A stretch of DNA of 64,000 nucleotides from Saturnia japonica (Eukaryota > Arthropoda > Insecta > Lepidoptera > Saturniidae): positions 2,480,001-2,544,000 of the forward strand of contig CM065318.1 in the NCBI GenBank assembly GCA_033032175.1, given 5' to 3'. A program made the translations under genes and the position numbers. Numbering within the stretch: the stretch's first letter is position 1; each line of letters begins with the position of its first letter. Under the pieces are notes generated by a model, which saw only the letters and a list, made by a program, of their open reading frames with translations, made no database searches and was not told the DNA's origin. Below are positions 47,001-58,699 of the stretch, one piece after another.

Positions 47001-50000
47001 CTGTTCAAGTGCCTTCAAGATGGCTTCAGGAGTAGGAGGAGGGGTGGGGAAGTGAGCTCCTTGAGGCTGGAAGCCACCTTGACCGGCAGCATAGCTGACG
47101 GAGTAGATCTGACCGTCGTCACCAGTATATTGGAAGCCTCCCTGAGCTTCGATGCCGTCGACCTGAAATTCACATTTCAAATATTTGAAAATTTACATAT
47201 TAAGTCAAAATCGGAAGTACTTTAGTCAATTTTGGTCCTAACAAGGCACTTAATATGAACTTAAGTGATGATTATATTTCAGAGATTAAATTATTAACTT
47301 GGTTTTATTTATTAATTGACAAAAAAATGATTAGTAAATTTTTGTTTCATGTTACTGTTATTATATTAACCAAGATGTAAATGATCAATTCAAAACAACG
47401 TTGAAATTTATCGACAGCAGTATCCAATTCCTTAACTCTGCACTCAACTAGAGCGCTTTTTTATATTTGTATTCAATCACTTAGTAACTATTGTTGCTGT
47501 GACGGTGACTTTCGATGGTCACCTTTGTTCTTTAGTTGATAGGTACAATACATTTTACAGAGCGTATGTTAAAACAACATTAGTGTATTCTGAGTCCAAT
47601 GTCAGACAAATAATAATAGTATATTAGAAGCATATAGGCATAAAACGTTAAGATGAATACGTCCTGTAAATAGAATAAATAAGATTAGAAATGGTTATAT
47701 TAGAGGAACCATGAAAGTATACCAGGGACAAATAAGTTGTAAAGGTTAGCCTGGAGGAGGAATGAAAATCATATAACTAGAACCGTATTAAGTATGACGG
47801 TGGAAGTATATAGAAGACGAAAAATTTGAAAGAAAGTATAGATGGATTGTGTGAGGCATTAATGTTTATAAAAGATGTTTACTGAGATAAAAATTTGAAG
47901 ATGAAAACGCGTTATTGCTATCCTACTTAGGTGGGGTAAGGGCTAGAGAAAGAAAAATAATAGAGGCGTAAGTTAATATCAATTTGACTTGCTAACTTAT
48001 GTTTGCAAGATGCAGAATTATTATTTCAAGTCAAATCGCCTACGAACGTATGCCCGATGGAATCTCTGATATGCGTGAGGCAACGCCGCACCTTGTATGC
48101 AACATTCATATTTATAATCCCATAATTACTGATGACATTAAACGAACCCATTAATAAATTACGATTACATACATGACTGGAATTATTGATGCCGTCGACA
48201 TAAATGTAGGCACCTGTATCGTAAATGACAAATAAATAAACAATCGACGCAAGCGAGTAACGGCTGCTACGGGTTCCTTTTAACATCATCCATTCGGCTA
48301 CGTGAGAGAACCAGTAGGATAACTTTATTAATTTACTTTCTTTCTCTATTAGTTTCTTTTTCTCGATCTGTCCCTTATTGGGGTCAGATCTCCGCATTTT
48401 TGCGCCAAGCCAATCTGTCTTGGGTTGTCGTTGAGTTGTATCTATTTATTTGAAGGCGGGCGGTCTCTACCTCTCGTCTGTTTTGGTTGGTTAAAAGCAA
48501 CTCTGAACACATTGATCTTTTGTACATCTTTGTACATGACCATACCATGTGAAATATGTAAATTTGCTTTTGGGATTTTAAAGGCACTCTCGGAACTATT
48601 TACCTGCATGGAACAGGGTGATTTCCCATCGATTCATCTAGTACCTACGCAATACAATGATATCGTCGATTAAACTAATGACAAAAGGGCAATGAAAAAC
48701 ATCAGCTAAATGGTTTCTCTCATTTTGAAATGATACGGCCATAACACAGTACATTGTTATCTATTACTAAGCTGACTACCTACCACATTAAGGTTAAGAA
48801 ATCCTTAACCAAGCATCTATTGGCGTATCTCGGCAGTCCTACTTGAACCAATCCCAAGTCTAGGTTTAACATTGATTAAAATATTTTCAGAATTATATCG
48901 GTATGTTTTTGAATATGATTCTGCATAAGTAAATATAAACTTTCTGGTTTATATTGTAAGCTGTTGTAATAAATCAAGATTTTTATTGGCCTCGTGATGT
49001 AAACCCCACTAATGAGACCAGAGGTCGCAAGTTTGAACCCCGCACATGGCTGACTTTTGTTTGATATATCCCTTAAATAAAGATTAATTTATTCATATCA
49101 CAAAAGTATACCTTATTTAATGATTACGATGTAGTGAGTCAATTCATCATCCCATTCACTAACATCGTGGTTAATTGCGACCTCGGCGATCTGTCAGTCG
49201 AATAAATTACTTCTAACTATCGACGGCTTTATCGAGGCTTTTCGCATCACTAGCTATTATTTTTATATTTATTGATCTAATACTAAAACTGATGACACCA
49301 ACTACCATTATGGATTAAATAGACTCGACCATAACCTAACATGACGTTAAAACAAGGTTATCGAAGATGCTAAAACGATAACCTAGAACTTTTATAAGCT
49401 GCAGTGACTAACTTTCATCAGGAGGACTACTTGATAACATGACAAAAAATCTCAGGTGTAACTGCAAAATACACAGTTGCTTTGCGACAGATCTCCAACT
49501 TCAAGATTCTAACCTGATGGGAATTAAAAAATGTCTTACCGCTTTATAATTGTTTCTTCAACATATTTTCCTTAATCAAAAGGTCAGGGTTATTGTATCA
49601 TACTAGGATAAGAAACCACATCGATCGCAGAAGTAAACTGTGACAATATCACTTCAAAAGCCCTTCTTTTCCTTCTAAAATAAGTTTTTTTAGAATATTG
49701 AACGTCGCGGATCTAAAATAATGTTGCACAATTCCCGTGACCTTTCCCATTGCCCGGGCAGTGCCCTTTAAAGGCGATTGTGGTCTAGCACGGCCCCGGC
49801 TGTGGGTCACGGGTGTAATAGTGGGTCATCACCGCTTACTTACATCCACTAATCTTTTAATACACACGATATCGTACGATATTTTTAAAAGAGTACATGT
49901 GGCAGCGATACGATAATTAAGAAGATTAGGAATGCGCATGTCATAGGAGGGATAAAAATTATATTACCAGAAAATTAATAAGTATGTAAATAGGTACACA

Positions 50001-53000
50001 AACAGAGGAAACGGAAAAATGTAAGGATGGATTGTGTAAGGAATTATGTTTCTATCAAAGTTGTGAATACACAGATGATAGTGGAAGGAGTTAACATATT
50101 GTGACGACCTGCTTAAGTGGCATTAGGGTAAATAGAAGAAGAAGAAGATCGCACGATGTTTTTAACGATAAAAAAAGCGTAATGTCAATATAAAATTTGC
50201 TTATTAACCAAAATCATCTGAAAAGTTGCATGACATGACACGATAAATATATTCTTTAAAATAATAAAAAAAAAATCTCGCAAGGTATCATTAACATTTT
50301 CTATTTGGTGCTATGCTTATACCGCGTTTGATGTACTTTTAGGGACTTCAGTCCGCTTTATTATCTCGTAAATAAACTTTTTATATATTCCATTGAAGGA
50401 TCAATTTATTAACCGTCAGTTTATATATGAAAAATATCATAATAAAAAATGTAACATTGATTATTTTTCGCTTTAAATGATAATAAAAATTTTGCATGTT
50501 AGATAAAGTATAATTATTTAAAGGAAATTAATAAATAATTGATCATTATATGATATTGTTGTATGTTTGCTTATAAATAAATTTATTTCCAGAGGGGATT
50601 TATTTTCATTTAATTTTTATTACGTTATTAAATTGAAAATCAAATATTAAACTGTATAAAATCGTAACACTATAAAATCCATTCTGAATCCATCCAAGGA
50701 ATGAAACAAATAACGCCACGATATCGTAGAGAAATCGTGTGAACTAAAAATGATCTACGAAACAATGAATGGCATGTGTAGTTTCCGTTTCGACTCAGCA
50801 CTTGTAAAAACAGATTTATTTTTAGATAAAGAACAATTTTGTGATTGAATATTTTATTAAAGATTTGGTACTATGTAATTTTTTATATTGTTTGATTACC
50901 CAGGTTTAATTTCGTCATTTATATGTAGCAATTTTAAGTAAATCGTTATTTCAATTATTTTTAATTAAATATAGACTAACTTACTCGCAGGATTATTTCA
51001 AGTATTGAATGTAAATAATCTAACAGCTGTCATGTTAGTTAAACAATATGTTAATAGAGGTCGCTTTGAACATAATTTCATTAAAATCAACAGATAACTT
51101 AACTAATAAAAAAATTCATTTTTTTTTACCGATAATTTTTTTTTAAAGCTATATGTGTTTGTTCCGTCAATATTGGGGAACGTTAGCTTTAAAATGATGT
51201 TTGAATTATGAATTATGTTGAATATTTATTATCTGCGTTAAAGTTGACTGACAGTGTCAAAGGTCTCCACTCTATGGTTTAGCTATAATTTATACAGTTG
51301 GAAACGTCTCTACGATATGTAAATTGCCGATTAGCTACATAAAAGCAACGAAATGTTGCAATTTATTATGTTGCCTATCCCAACTCGTAAATCTCCACTT
51401 TGATAGGTCACGGCGTATTTGGTAAACTTACCATCCCAGTTTCGTATAGCGATCTAAATCATCTATAATGTATATCGACTAACCGTGACCCACTGTTTCA
51501 CCCGTGTTACAATTATTCTAACAACTTTCCACATCGCCGCCACCAACGCACCAGCGTAGCCTACCAATAGTTTTTTTATAATAACTCGGCACATTGACTG
51601 TACTGACTCTGATGGTAAGTAGAGTACAATACAAACACAACGGTGACCACCAAGGGATCTAAATCCATCGGCGGTTGCCGCTGTCATGCTGACCTGCATA
51701 AATATCTCTTCACGTTACGCTTAAATAACTCGAAGTAATACTGTTGTTTTGTATTTGGCTACATCTTGCTAGATTCCTTGAGTTTCATGGTAACTGGTGC
51801 GCTCTTTAGGGCTTCTGAGGTGACAAACAAACATACAACCTGCACGATGATAAGCGGCTACCGTAGTTTATGGACTTTTATAATAATATAAGTTTAACTA
51901 GCGTGTTGCCGACCCTGAAACTTACCTCAAAGAGTCATCGTAGGAACTCAACACAAGATAATTTGGCGGCGACCTTCTGTAGGTTGGAAGCATTCCACTA
52001 GTCGGGCTGCCCCCAGTAGAGAGAAATCTCCAGACCTTTCTCTGTGGCCTATATCCCTTACCTATAATATTACAACATTCTACCTTCTTCAACAAAATGT
52101 CAATTGTTTTTTACCCGACTACGAAATGGTAGTATGTATGTATGTATCTCGAGTGTATGTACGTATGTATGTCTATTTATTTGGCACGCTCTATAGCCTA
52201 GACTGCTTGATGGATTTTATCTTAAGAGGTGTTATTAGATTCGTCTTAATTGTGGGAGTGACGTAGGCTATATAATATATAAGTAAGACGTCTGGGATTC
52301 GAATAAAAAGCAAAAATAGAAAAAAATGGTGATATTGTTGTACTCGAATTTTTTTGTTTCCTTTTTAATAATTTAGCTTGTTCTTAAATCAGACTGTTAA
52401 TTCCAGAGATTGCGTTAAAATGAACAAACAAACATTTCTTGAGTTTTGTGTTAATACGAGTAGGTTAAACGCCTGGTAATATAGATTAATAAGCGATGAA
52501 CTGTACGAAAAGGTGCTTAATTTTTTTATCGTTGTAGGTTTACGCAGTGGCTACAATCTCATTTGATCTTAAGTGACGATGATAACACGCAAGTCTAATG
52601 GAAGACTGGCTCTCAAATGCAGCTGCCGGAACTCGCCTATTGGTGTTTGGCGACATATTTTTAACTTGAGGATGGTAGATAGCCAGGTGGGCATTAAGAA
52701 AAACCCTACCACCATGCTATGATTTCATCACGATGTTTTCCTTCACCGAAAGCTTAGGCTCATTGCAGGGATTCGAACTCACGTCAATGCATGTGGAGTC
52801 CGTACACGCTACTAACTGAGCCATCATTGCTTCTTAGTTAATGCTAAGGATTTCACAAAAATGAAACACTGATTAGCTTCTATGGCTATATTTTCATACG
52901 GTAATTTTTTTTTTTTTCGAAAAGCATAATCACTGTACTAAAAATGTTGCAAGGATGAGAACAAGGTAGTTTCGCGCTTGATTATAACCAAATCAAATGT

Positions 53001-56000
53001 TGCCTTGTTAAATTTTGGACGCGGAAGGCACATATAATTATTTTTCGTCTAAATAAACCGGATAATTTTAAAATATTTTTTTGTTTCTACAAATGTACGT
53101 GTAGTTTATTGCGCGATGAAAAGATAATTGTAAGCTAGTATACGTTGATAATTAGTGTATTTTTTTTTTGTAAATATGATTAAAATGTAATTTTACAAAA
53201 CTTTTAGTAACAAGCATTTGCAATACATAATTTTCAAAGCGAAATTGAATCCCTTCATGAGAACTGTTTTACATAAAAAAGTCCAACAAAAAAGTTTTTT
53301 TTTTAATCCTAGCACCGCAGTAACTACACTGTACAGTGGGTTCTACAATCCATCGGCCGTCGCCGCTGTCAATTGTCTCTTTACTTTATGTTTGAAGGTA
53401 TTCAATATGGAGTATATTGAAAGGAGGGAACACACTGGTCGGGAGAGAGTGCTACCGCTTTTCAGGAAAATTCAGGTTTTCCAAACTTTTACATATATCC
53501 AGGTAAATTTACAATTTTTTTCTTAATCTAAAAAAAAATAATTATTCAAATCGGTCGCGCCTTTCTCATCTGATGCGTTTACCAAAGAAATAGAAAAATA
53601 CTAAGGAATTTAAATGGACATTTCGCTTACCTCTCGTCCCTGCTCTTCAGCTTTGATGCCATTTTCCGTCTCATAATTGAATCTGTAGGAGTCTTCCTTA
53701 ACGTCAGAATCCTGAGCTATGATTCTGGCGTTCTTCTCATAAGCGGCTTGGGGGCGGTTCGACTGTTCTGGGTAGGAGGGTGCGTAGGCGGCTGAGGCAA
53801 CGCCGAGGATTGCGGTGATTACGAGCTGAAGGAGAAAATAAATGTTCATTATTAAAAATCAATCCTATTAATTGGCAACAAAGCCCACTCCGAGCTGCTA
53901 TTAAGAATTTCATAGAAAAACCCAATAACACTTTGCTCGACCTGGGAATCGAACCCAGGCCTCGAGTATAGCAGTCGCGCTTAAGACCACTTGGATAATG
54001 AGGCAGTTGAAAATCAAATTAAGATTATAAAAATATATTTCTGATGATTAATTATATTATATCATTAAAAAAACTGGTTAATTTACAATTAATTATTTCA
54101 GTTATTTTAAATGGACTTTGGTGCCTTTGACGCATTATTTTCTTTTTATTTTTCTAACTACCTGTGCCCGCGGCTTCGCTTACGTGTACTACAGAATACG
54201 CGCGCAAATCTTGTATCCCCGCTGCCAGCTATTTTAAAGACAAAAATGCATGTTGTGGGTGTTCCCTATAAGATAGATATATACTATCGCTGACCTTTTT
54301 GTATGTTTTTTTTATTGTCTACAATTATTTAGCACATTAATTTGCTATATCTCTTACGCTGGTAAGTCATTTAAAAACCCGAATTGATTCACCATAAAGA
54401 GTTTTTTTTATTTGTGCGAAACTCTAATTCTTTTTCTGAGTTGCTCTCTATAGAATCAGCTATCTACCAGTGAATGTCCCGTCAAAATCGGTCCAACCGT
54501 TTGGAGATAACCCGGAACAAACGGACAGACAAACAGACAAATATTAAAAAAATGGGTTTTTTCTTATTGTCGTATATACTTTCATATGCATTTAGTAAAA
54601 AGCTGTTACTTTGATATTACAAACAGACTTCAATTTTATTAATTGTATACATTGTATATTGTAATTAACATGAATGAGGTCGAAGTCGGTTACCGGCAAG
54701 ACACTAAATCGGGCTTAGTAACCTCGTTTTGAACTGCTTTTACAATATTTGTATTGTGTACAATTAATTAACATCTACAGTGGATGTAGAAAGAGGGAAT
54801 TACTTCCAGACATCACCGTCATTCACGTAATGAGCTACCCTTTAAATATCCTTTCAAAAATAAATCTTGCTTAACATGATTCTTGAACTTATTATCCGGC
54901 AAATCGGTAATATGCTTAGGAAGTTTATTATAGAACCTAACACAATTACCTAAAAAAACTTTCGTTTTTCTTCCTAAATCTAAAATATGGAATGGATATT
55001 TTATATTTATTTACAGTATTGAAATTATGACTGTTTTTCTTAAGTTCAAAATAATCTATATTTTACCGAAAACATTAATTTTCGTAATTACTAAATTACT
55101 CTAAAAAAAATTATATTTTTTTATTGGTTTTTGTGTTTTTCAAGCATTAGGTACAGTGAATATAACAGTGACTTCATAACATAACAAAATTATTAACTAG
55201 ATACGTTTTAATGCAAATAATAAATTAATACAATTTTTAAATGACCTATCATTTGTAACAAGCGATGTTTACGCAATAGGCCTTTATTAACTTGACGTCA
55301 TATAGACATTACACTTCTGTTCATATATTTTAATTAATGATTATTATCTCTCCGTGTACCTCTCAATAATTAAGCTACGCGGCCATCTTGTTAGAGTTCC
55401 TTAACTTTTTTGATAGAGAATATATCAATTAATTACTCGTCAGATGTAATAATAAATTATTATATTCCTCAACAGATTTCAAATTTCATTCTTAGACGAA
55501 TCAATCTATATCGAAATCCAATAAGAATAACACCGTAACTATAATTATAATAAAATAAAACAAAGTAGCAAATACAGATAAAAGCTCTTTATTATTTGAA
55601 CTTTACATCCTTAATATCTGTATGACTCATAGATCCATTTTTACTTGACTAAACTATAATAGTGTAAATTAAAAAAAAAACAAGATAAATCATAAATAAT
55701 ATCGTTAATTAATTTTAAAACTTTTAAGCGCTTTAAAATTAGGCACAATCCAATTTCAGTTGTGACTCATAATGCAATAGTTCTGTTTATACATGTAATT
55801 TTTTTCCAAATTTCCTGATAGTTATCCATTGTAAAGGACAGTCGGAAAAAGGACCACAAATATTACATTACAAATTTTATTGTTAGTCTGTCCGGATTTA
55901 GCTGAAAAACGGCTTGCCCGGTTTTTATAAAGCTTTGTAAATAGATGAAGCTATGAAAACATTTAATGCCTAATAAAAGCGTGAGGAGCCGCGGGTCACG

Positions 56001-57839
56001 ACTAGCAAGGAATATTATTAGAAGTGTATAGTTGCTACGTCAAATAACTATATAAGGAAAAAATATATTGCATACAGAACAAACTTATTTGTCTAATCCT
56101 TAATGGTCGAAATTTACACAACTAAAACGCATTGTTTGTCTCTTACGTCACTAATTAGCAAACAAAAAAAAATTGCCTAGTATTTCTCACGAGATAACAT
56201 TGCAACGGAACCCAGATTAACATTGTCACACCTACTTTGAGCTATTGTTTGGTAATTTTGTAAATAACTAGCTAAATAGTGAAGCGTTACTCAAATTTTC
56301 AAAATACTTAGGTATATTTAGGATAGGGTTGCCAAGTTTTAAAATAAAACATAACTGAGGACCATATATATAACACCCACATAAAAACGAGTTACTAAGA
56401 TCACTGGACAGATAATAAAATTGAAAAGTAATTTGGATAAAACTCCATGAAAATACTCCTAAGCTAAACCCTAAAAAATCTTTGACCACTAATAACCGTC
56501 ATTGACCTTATTTGTTGCAAGAGTCCATAGGATCCGGTGACCATTTATCATCAGTCGAACCGCATGCTTGTTTGCACCATCGTAGTATATATATTACAAA
56601 ATCTATTTATCTCCTACTTTGCGAACAATGCTGAAGTCTAAACAAAATGGTCGTACGTGTAAAGTGTCTTTAATTTCAGCTTAATATATTGTCAAAACCT
56701 AACTGCACTAACACAACTTGAGTGCTAGGTACTTCAAATAAAATACACGAAAACAACTAAACCGACGTAACGCTAATGGTTAAAGTTCAAAAACTAGAAA
56801 AAAGAACATTAAAGTGATTTATTGTTCATCGATTGCCTTATCCAAAAATTAATAATCCGGAATTGTGTTTTATTTTTTAGACTAAACTGATAGTGACGCG
56901 ATAATAAAATTGATTTATCGATTATTAAAAACTTTCGTGTGGATCGAATAATTTGAATGGTTTTATTTCATGAGACCGTATAAGAGGTTCTTTGAGCCGT
57001 TCCAACTCAGTCCTTGGAGGTAGTAACATATTATGAGTGGATTTATGACTGTGGTCCTTTTGATGTTGATTTCACACAGTTGTAGCCTACATTGGCCATT
57101 TAACATCATTTGGACTGTATACCTTTTTACTTGATAACATAAAGAGACAAACCGTTAAAATAAGGGTAAAATAACTTTAATATTCAGGGTTGCTGTCTAA
57201 AACCTATGCACATGATTTCTGTAGGATGTTTATCAAAAGGTTAGACACTCTTTTATTTTCCAAGTATAAAGAAAAATATATATTTAATACATCATATTTC
57301 CAAAACGGACTGAGGTATATTTAGATTTTACTGAATATCTTCATTAACAAAGCATGCGTAATTTTGTTACAAAGACGAAGTTGTTTTCTCTTAACAACAA
57401 ATATCATTTGAATAATTAATTCATAGCTTATTAAAATTCATAAATGTCAATAATTAAAATTTATGTTTTTTGATTCATCGCCTATAAGTAATTTTTTTTC
57501 TTAGGATAATTAAATTTGTTATTTTATTGTGTTGTGAAAAATGACAATTTTATTGCCTTTATTTATGGTTCATTAGAATATTGTATATTTTTATCAACTT
57601 GTTATGAATTATAACTACAAATCTAACAGAAAAATATGGGTAGGTTTTTTATATGAATATTATAATTATGTTTTGTTTAAAATTATTAAACAATTTATCA
57701 TTTTAAGGAAAATGACAACGAATACCGCCTTGGATATTATCTACAATAAATCAGTTATCGCGGAACGCCCACGAAGCGTCAAGAAAAAAAGCATTATCGA
57801 CAAAAACATCGATAAACAGGTTGTACTCACCAGTTTCAT
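44005..57839 (-). CDS. RR-1 cuticular protein (chitin-binding), 167 aa, four exons
   Basis: Exons on the minus strand: 57839-57831 (MKL), 53825-53631, 47162-46964, 44105-44005; all introns GT/AG, phases 0, 0, 1. Signal peptide [15 protein letters not shown], then [20 protein letters not shown], and the extended RR-1 domain: [19 protein letters not shown] (50-68), [32 protein letters not shown] (76-107), [24 protein letters not shown], and a tail rich in Tyr, Ala and Gln ending RQPYKY. A secreted chitin-binding cuticle protein. Paralogue of the gene at 32425-39730, facing it. Introns are 4.0, 6.5 and 2.9 kb and filled with repeats. The first exon is 4 kb away but is supported by GTGAGT, a TATA box and the family layout. 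Possible poly(A) signals (complement of TTTATT) at 43597-43602 or 43561-43566. Confidence 0.92.
44869..45118 (-). mobile_element. SINE family 1 in intron 3 of the - strand RR-1 gene
   Basis: Body and 5' half present ('ttttccttcaccgaaaactc' near 45085), but the head is cut short just after 'gctaactgcag'. Confidence 0.55.
45590..45790 (-). repeat. Dispersed element (family of 13652) fragment
   Basis: Reverse complement of 13860-14020: 'aaagtcgaaggtccaatgcc', 'aatgaaattaaaataagacc', 'tgaggtatcccctattc'. Confidence 0.5.
46345..46660. repeat. Dispersed repeat, second copy of 9635-9955
   Basis: Inverted ends 'acagaagtggaaaactt' and 'agaagttttcacttt'; inside, 'ggcgcgttatacatttttag' and 'aagacgcgttcgcggtctgc'. 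Confidence 0.45.
46655..46940 (+). repeat. Dispersed repeat family 4, next to a splice donor
   Basis: Family phrases 'aggattacgaccaccatata', 'gctgccgcgacagcgataaa' and 'cgtaatcgccgacgtt'. The right edge lies only about 20-25 bases from the donor of exon 3 of the - strand RR-1 gene (intron starts at 46963). Confidence 0.5.
47690..47965 (+). mobile_element. LINE 3' end fragment (paired with 49920-50155)
   Basis: Shared with 49920-50155: 'gatggattgtgtgaggcatt'/'gatggattgtgtaaggaatt', then 'taggtggggtaagggctaga'/'agtggcattagggtaaatag' followed by A/G-rich ends. The 'RWMDCV..' coding trace and simple purine tail are as in LINE 3' ends known from Lepidoptera; no intact RT. Confidence 0.45.
48985..49075 (+). 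mobile_element. Degenerate tRNA-derived SINE head
   Basis: 'cctcgtgatgtaaaccccac' and 'aggtcgcaagtttgaacccc' keep the A/B-box spacing of the SINE at 15652. Confidence 0.45.
49080..51560. other. Intron 2 of the - strand RR-1 gene, mostly unassigned
   Basis: Very A+T rich. Contains the second LINE 3' fragment (49920-50155, with a GAA run at about 50140-50150) and a small GC-rich patch at 49740-49850 ('attgcccgggcagtgccctt') that is probably another old repeat. No further exon seen. Confidence 0.4.
51570..51725. repeat. Dispersed repeat family 3 in intron 2
   Basis: 'actcggcacattgactgtac', 'acacaacggtgaccaccaag', 'aaatccatcggcggttgccg', 'atctcttcacgttacgctta': one of the best-kept copies. Confidence 0.6.
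52110..52320 (+). repeat. Dispersed element (family of 13652)
   Basis: 'ttacccgactacgaaatggt', TATG repeats at about 52130-52150, then 'gcttgatggattttatctta' and 'gagtgacgtaggctatat'. Confidence 0.5.
52530..52834 (-). mobile_element. SINE family 1, near full length
   Basis: Reverse copy with well-kept B-box complement 'ggattcgaactcacgtcaat' and A-box end 'actaactgagccatcattgc'. Sits in intron 2, in the sense direction of the - strand gene. Confidence 0.65.
53878..54010 (-). mobile_element. SINE family 2 head
   Basis: 'aacaaagcccactccgagct', 'cccaataacactttgctcga' and the B-box complement 'gggaatcgaacccaggcc'. Begins about 50 bases beyond the exon 2 acceptor of the - strand RR-1 gene. Confidence 0.65.
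54157..54645 (-). mobile_element. Helitron-like family C, long copy
   Basis: Runs from 'ctacctgtgcccgcggcttc' through 'gtcccgtcaaaatcggtcca' and 'acggacagacaaacagacaa' to 'aaaaagctgttactttgata' and 'caattttatt'. The usual CTAG is CTAC here. In intron 1 of the - strand gene. Confidence 0.5.
54650..57830. other. Rest of intron 1 of the - strand RR-1 gene
   Basis: A+T rich, with a fragment of the 27310-28690 element at 55770-56010 ('aatttcctgatagttatcca', 'ctgaaaaacggcttgcccgg'). No other exon, RNA gene or element found. Confidence 0.4.
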
Positions 57840-57902
57840 GGTTGCAATGTTGATAGTTCAGAGGTAAGTTCACGAGTGTGTGTAATACCAGACAATCCCG
57901 CC

Positions 57903-57912
57903 TTTATATATA
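57903..57912 (-). promoter_or_regulatory. TATA box of the - strand RR-1 gene
   Basis: The minus strand reads TATATATAAA at 57912-57903, about 65-70 bases before the start codon at 57839, leaving room for a transcription start near 57875-57880. I could not settle an initiator. Confidence 0.65.
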
Positions 57913-58099
57913 CGTCTCGTGGTAACATTACAAAATGTATCTACATCATAATGAAGAGACTTTTCCCAATAATTTTTTTACTAAGACCAAATAACATTTT
58001 TATTTACGTAAGCACTATATCAGAGGTTGAACATTCGCCATCGATCTGTCCGTCAAACGAAATTTTGGAACGTGTGCAATTTTTGTAGGGTTTATAATT

Positions 58100-58245
58100 T
58101 TAGAAGAGCTGTAAAGCGGACAGGGTCGCGACCACAGTTTTTATTTACGCATGCAGGGATGTGACAGTGGTGACTCGCGATGGCTATCAATTTCTCGGTG
58201 ATCGCCGTTATTTTTGGATCGCACTGTGCTTACCATCAAATACAA
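58100..58245 (+). repeat. Dispersed repeat family 4 fragment upstream of the - strand RR-1 gene
   Basis: 'gtcgcgaccacag', 'gactcgcgatggctatcaat', 'cggtgatcgccgttattttt'. It lies about 190 bases upstream of the TATA box. Confidence 0.5.
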
Positions 58246-58554
58246 TGACGTCACTTTTCCCTATTACAATAAAATACAATTTTATTATCATGTCATGTCC
58301 TATTTCATACATATGATAAGCACTTGCCAGGTACTTGTACATATTGCCAGATTGGTCGACGTTTTTGGTCACTTCTCTGCTCCTAAACATCTTAATCTGA
58401 TATTAGAGAACATATCATTTGCCTTGATAAATAAACTATAAACAAGTTAAATTACTAAACAGGAAACAAAAAACCCAACTGCAACAAAAACACAAAAAAA
58501 AATTTTTTTTTTTATATTTTTGCTTTTTATTTGATTCCTCGGCGTAGTACTTAA

Positions 58555-58692
58555 ATATTACATAGGTTATGTCACTCCTAAGATAAAGATCCATCAAGCC
58601 GTTTAGGCTACAGAGCGTGCCAAAGAAATAGACACACATACATACATACAAACGCTCGAAAAACATAACCCTCCTTTTTCGCAGTCGGGTTA
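58555..58692 (-). repeat. Dispersed element (family of 13652), terminus
   Basis: Reverse copy ending 'cctcctttttcgcagtcggg' then TTAA, with 'aagatccatcaagccgttta' inside. Confidence 0.5.
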
Positions 58693-58699
58693 ATACAAT

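Noticed and set aside
53610..53849. Start at MNIYFLLQ for the - strand RR-1 gene
   Set aside because: MNIYFLLQ is read from the polypyrimidine tract and acceptor (tttctccttcag). The MKL exon with GTGAGT at 57839-57831 fits the shared gene layout better.
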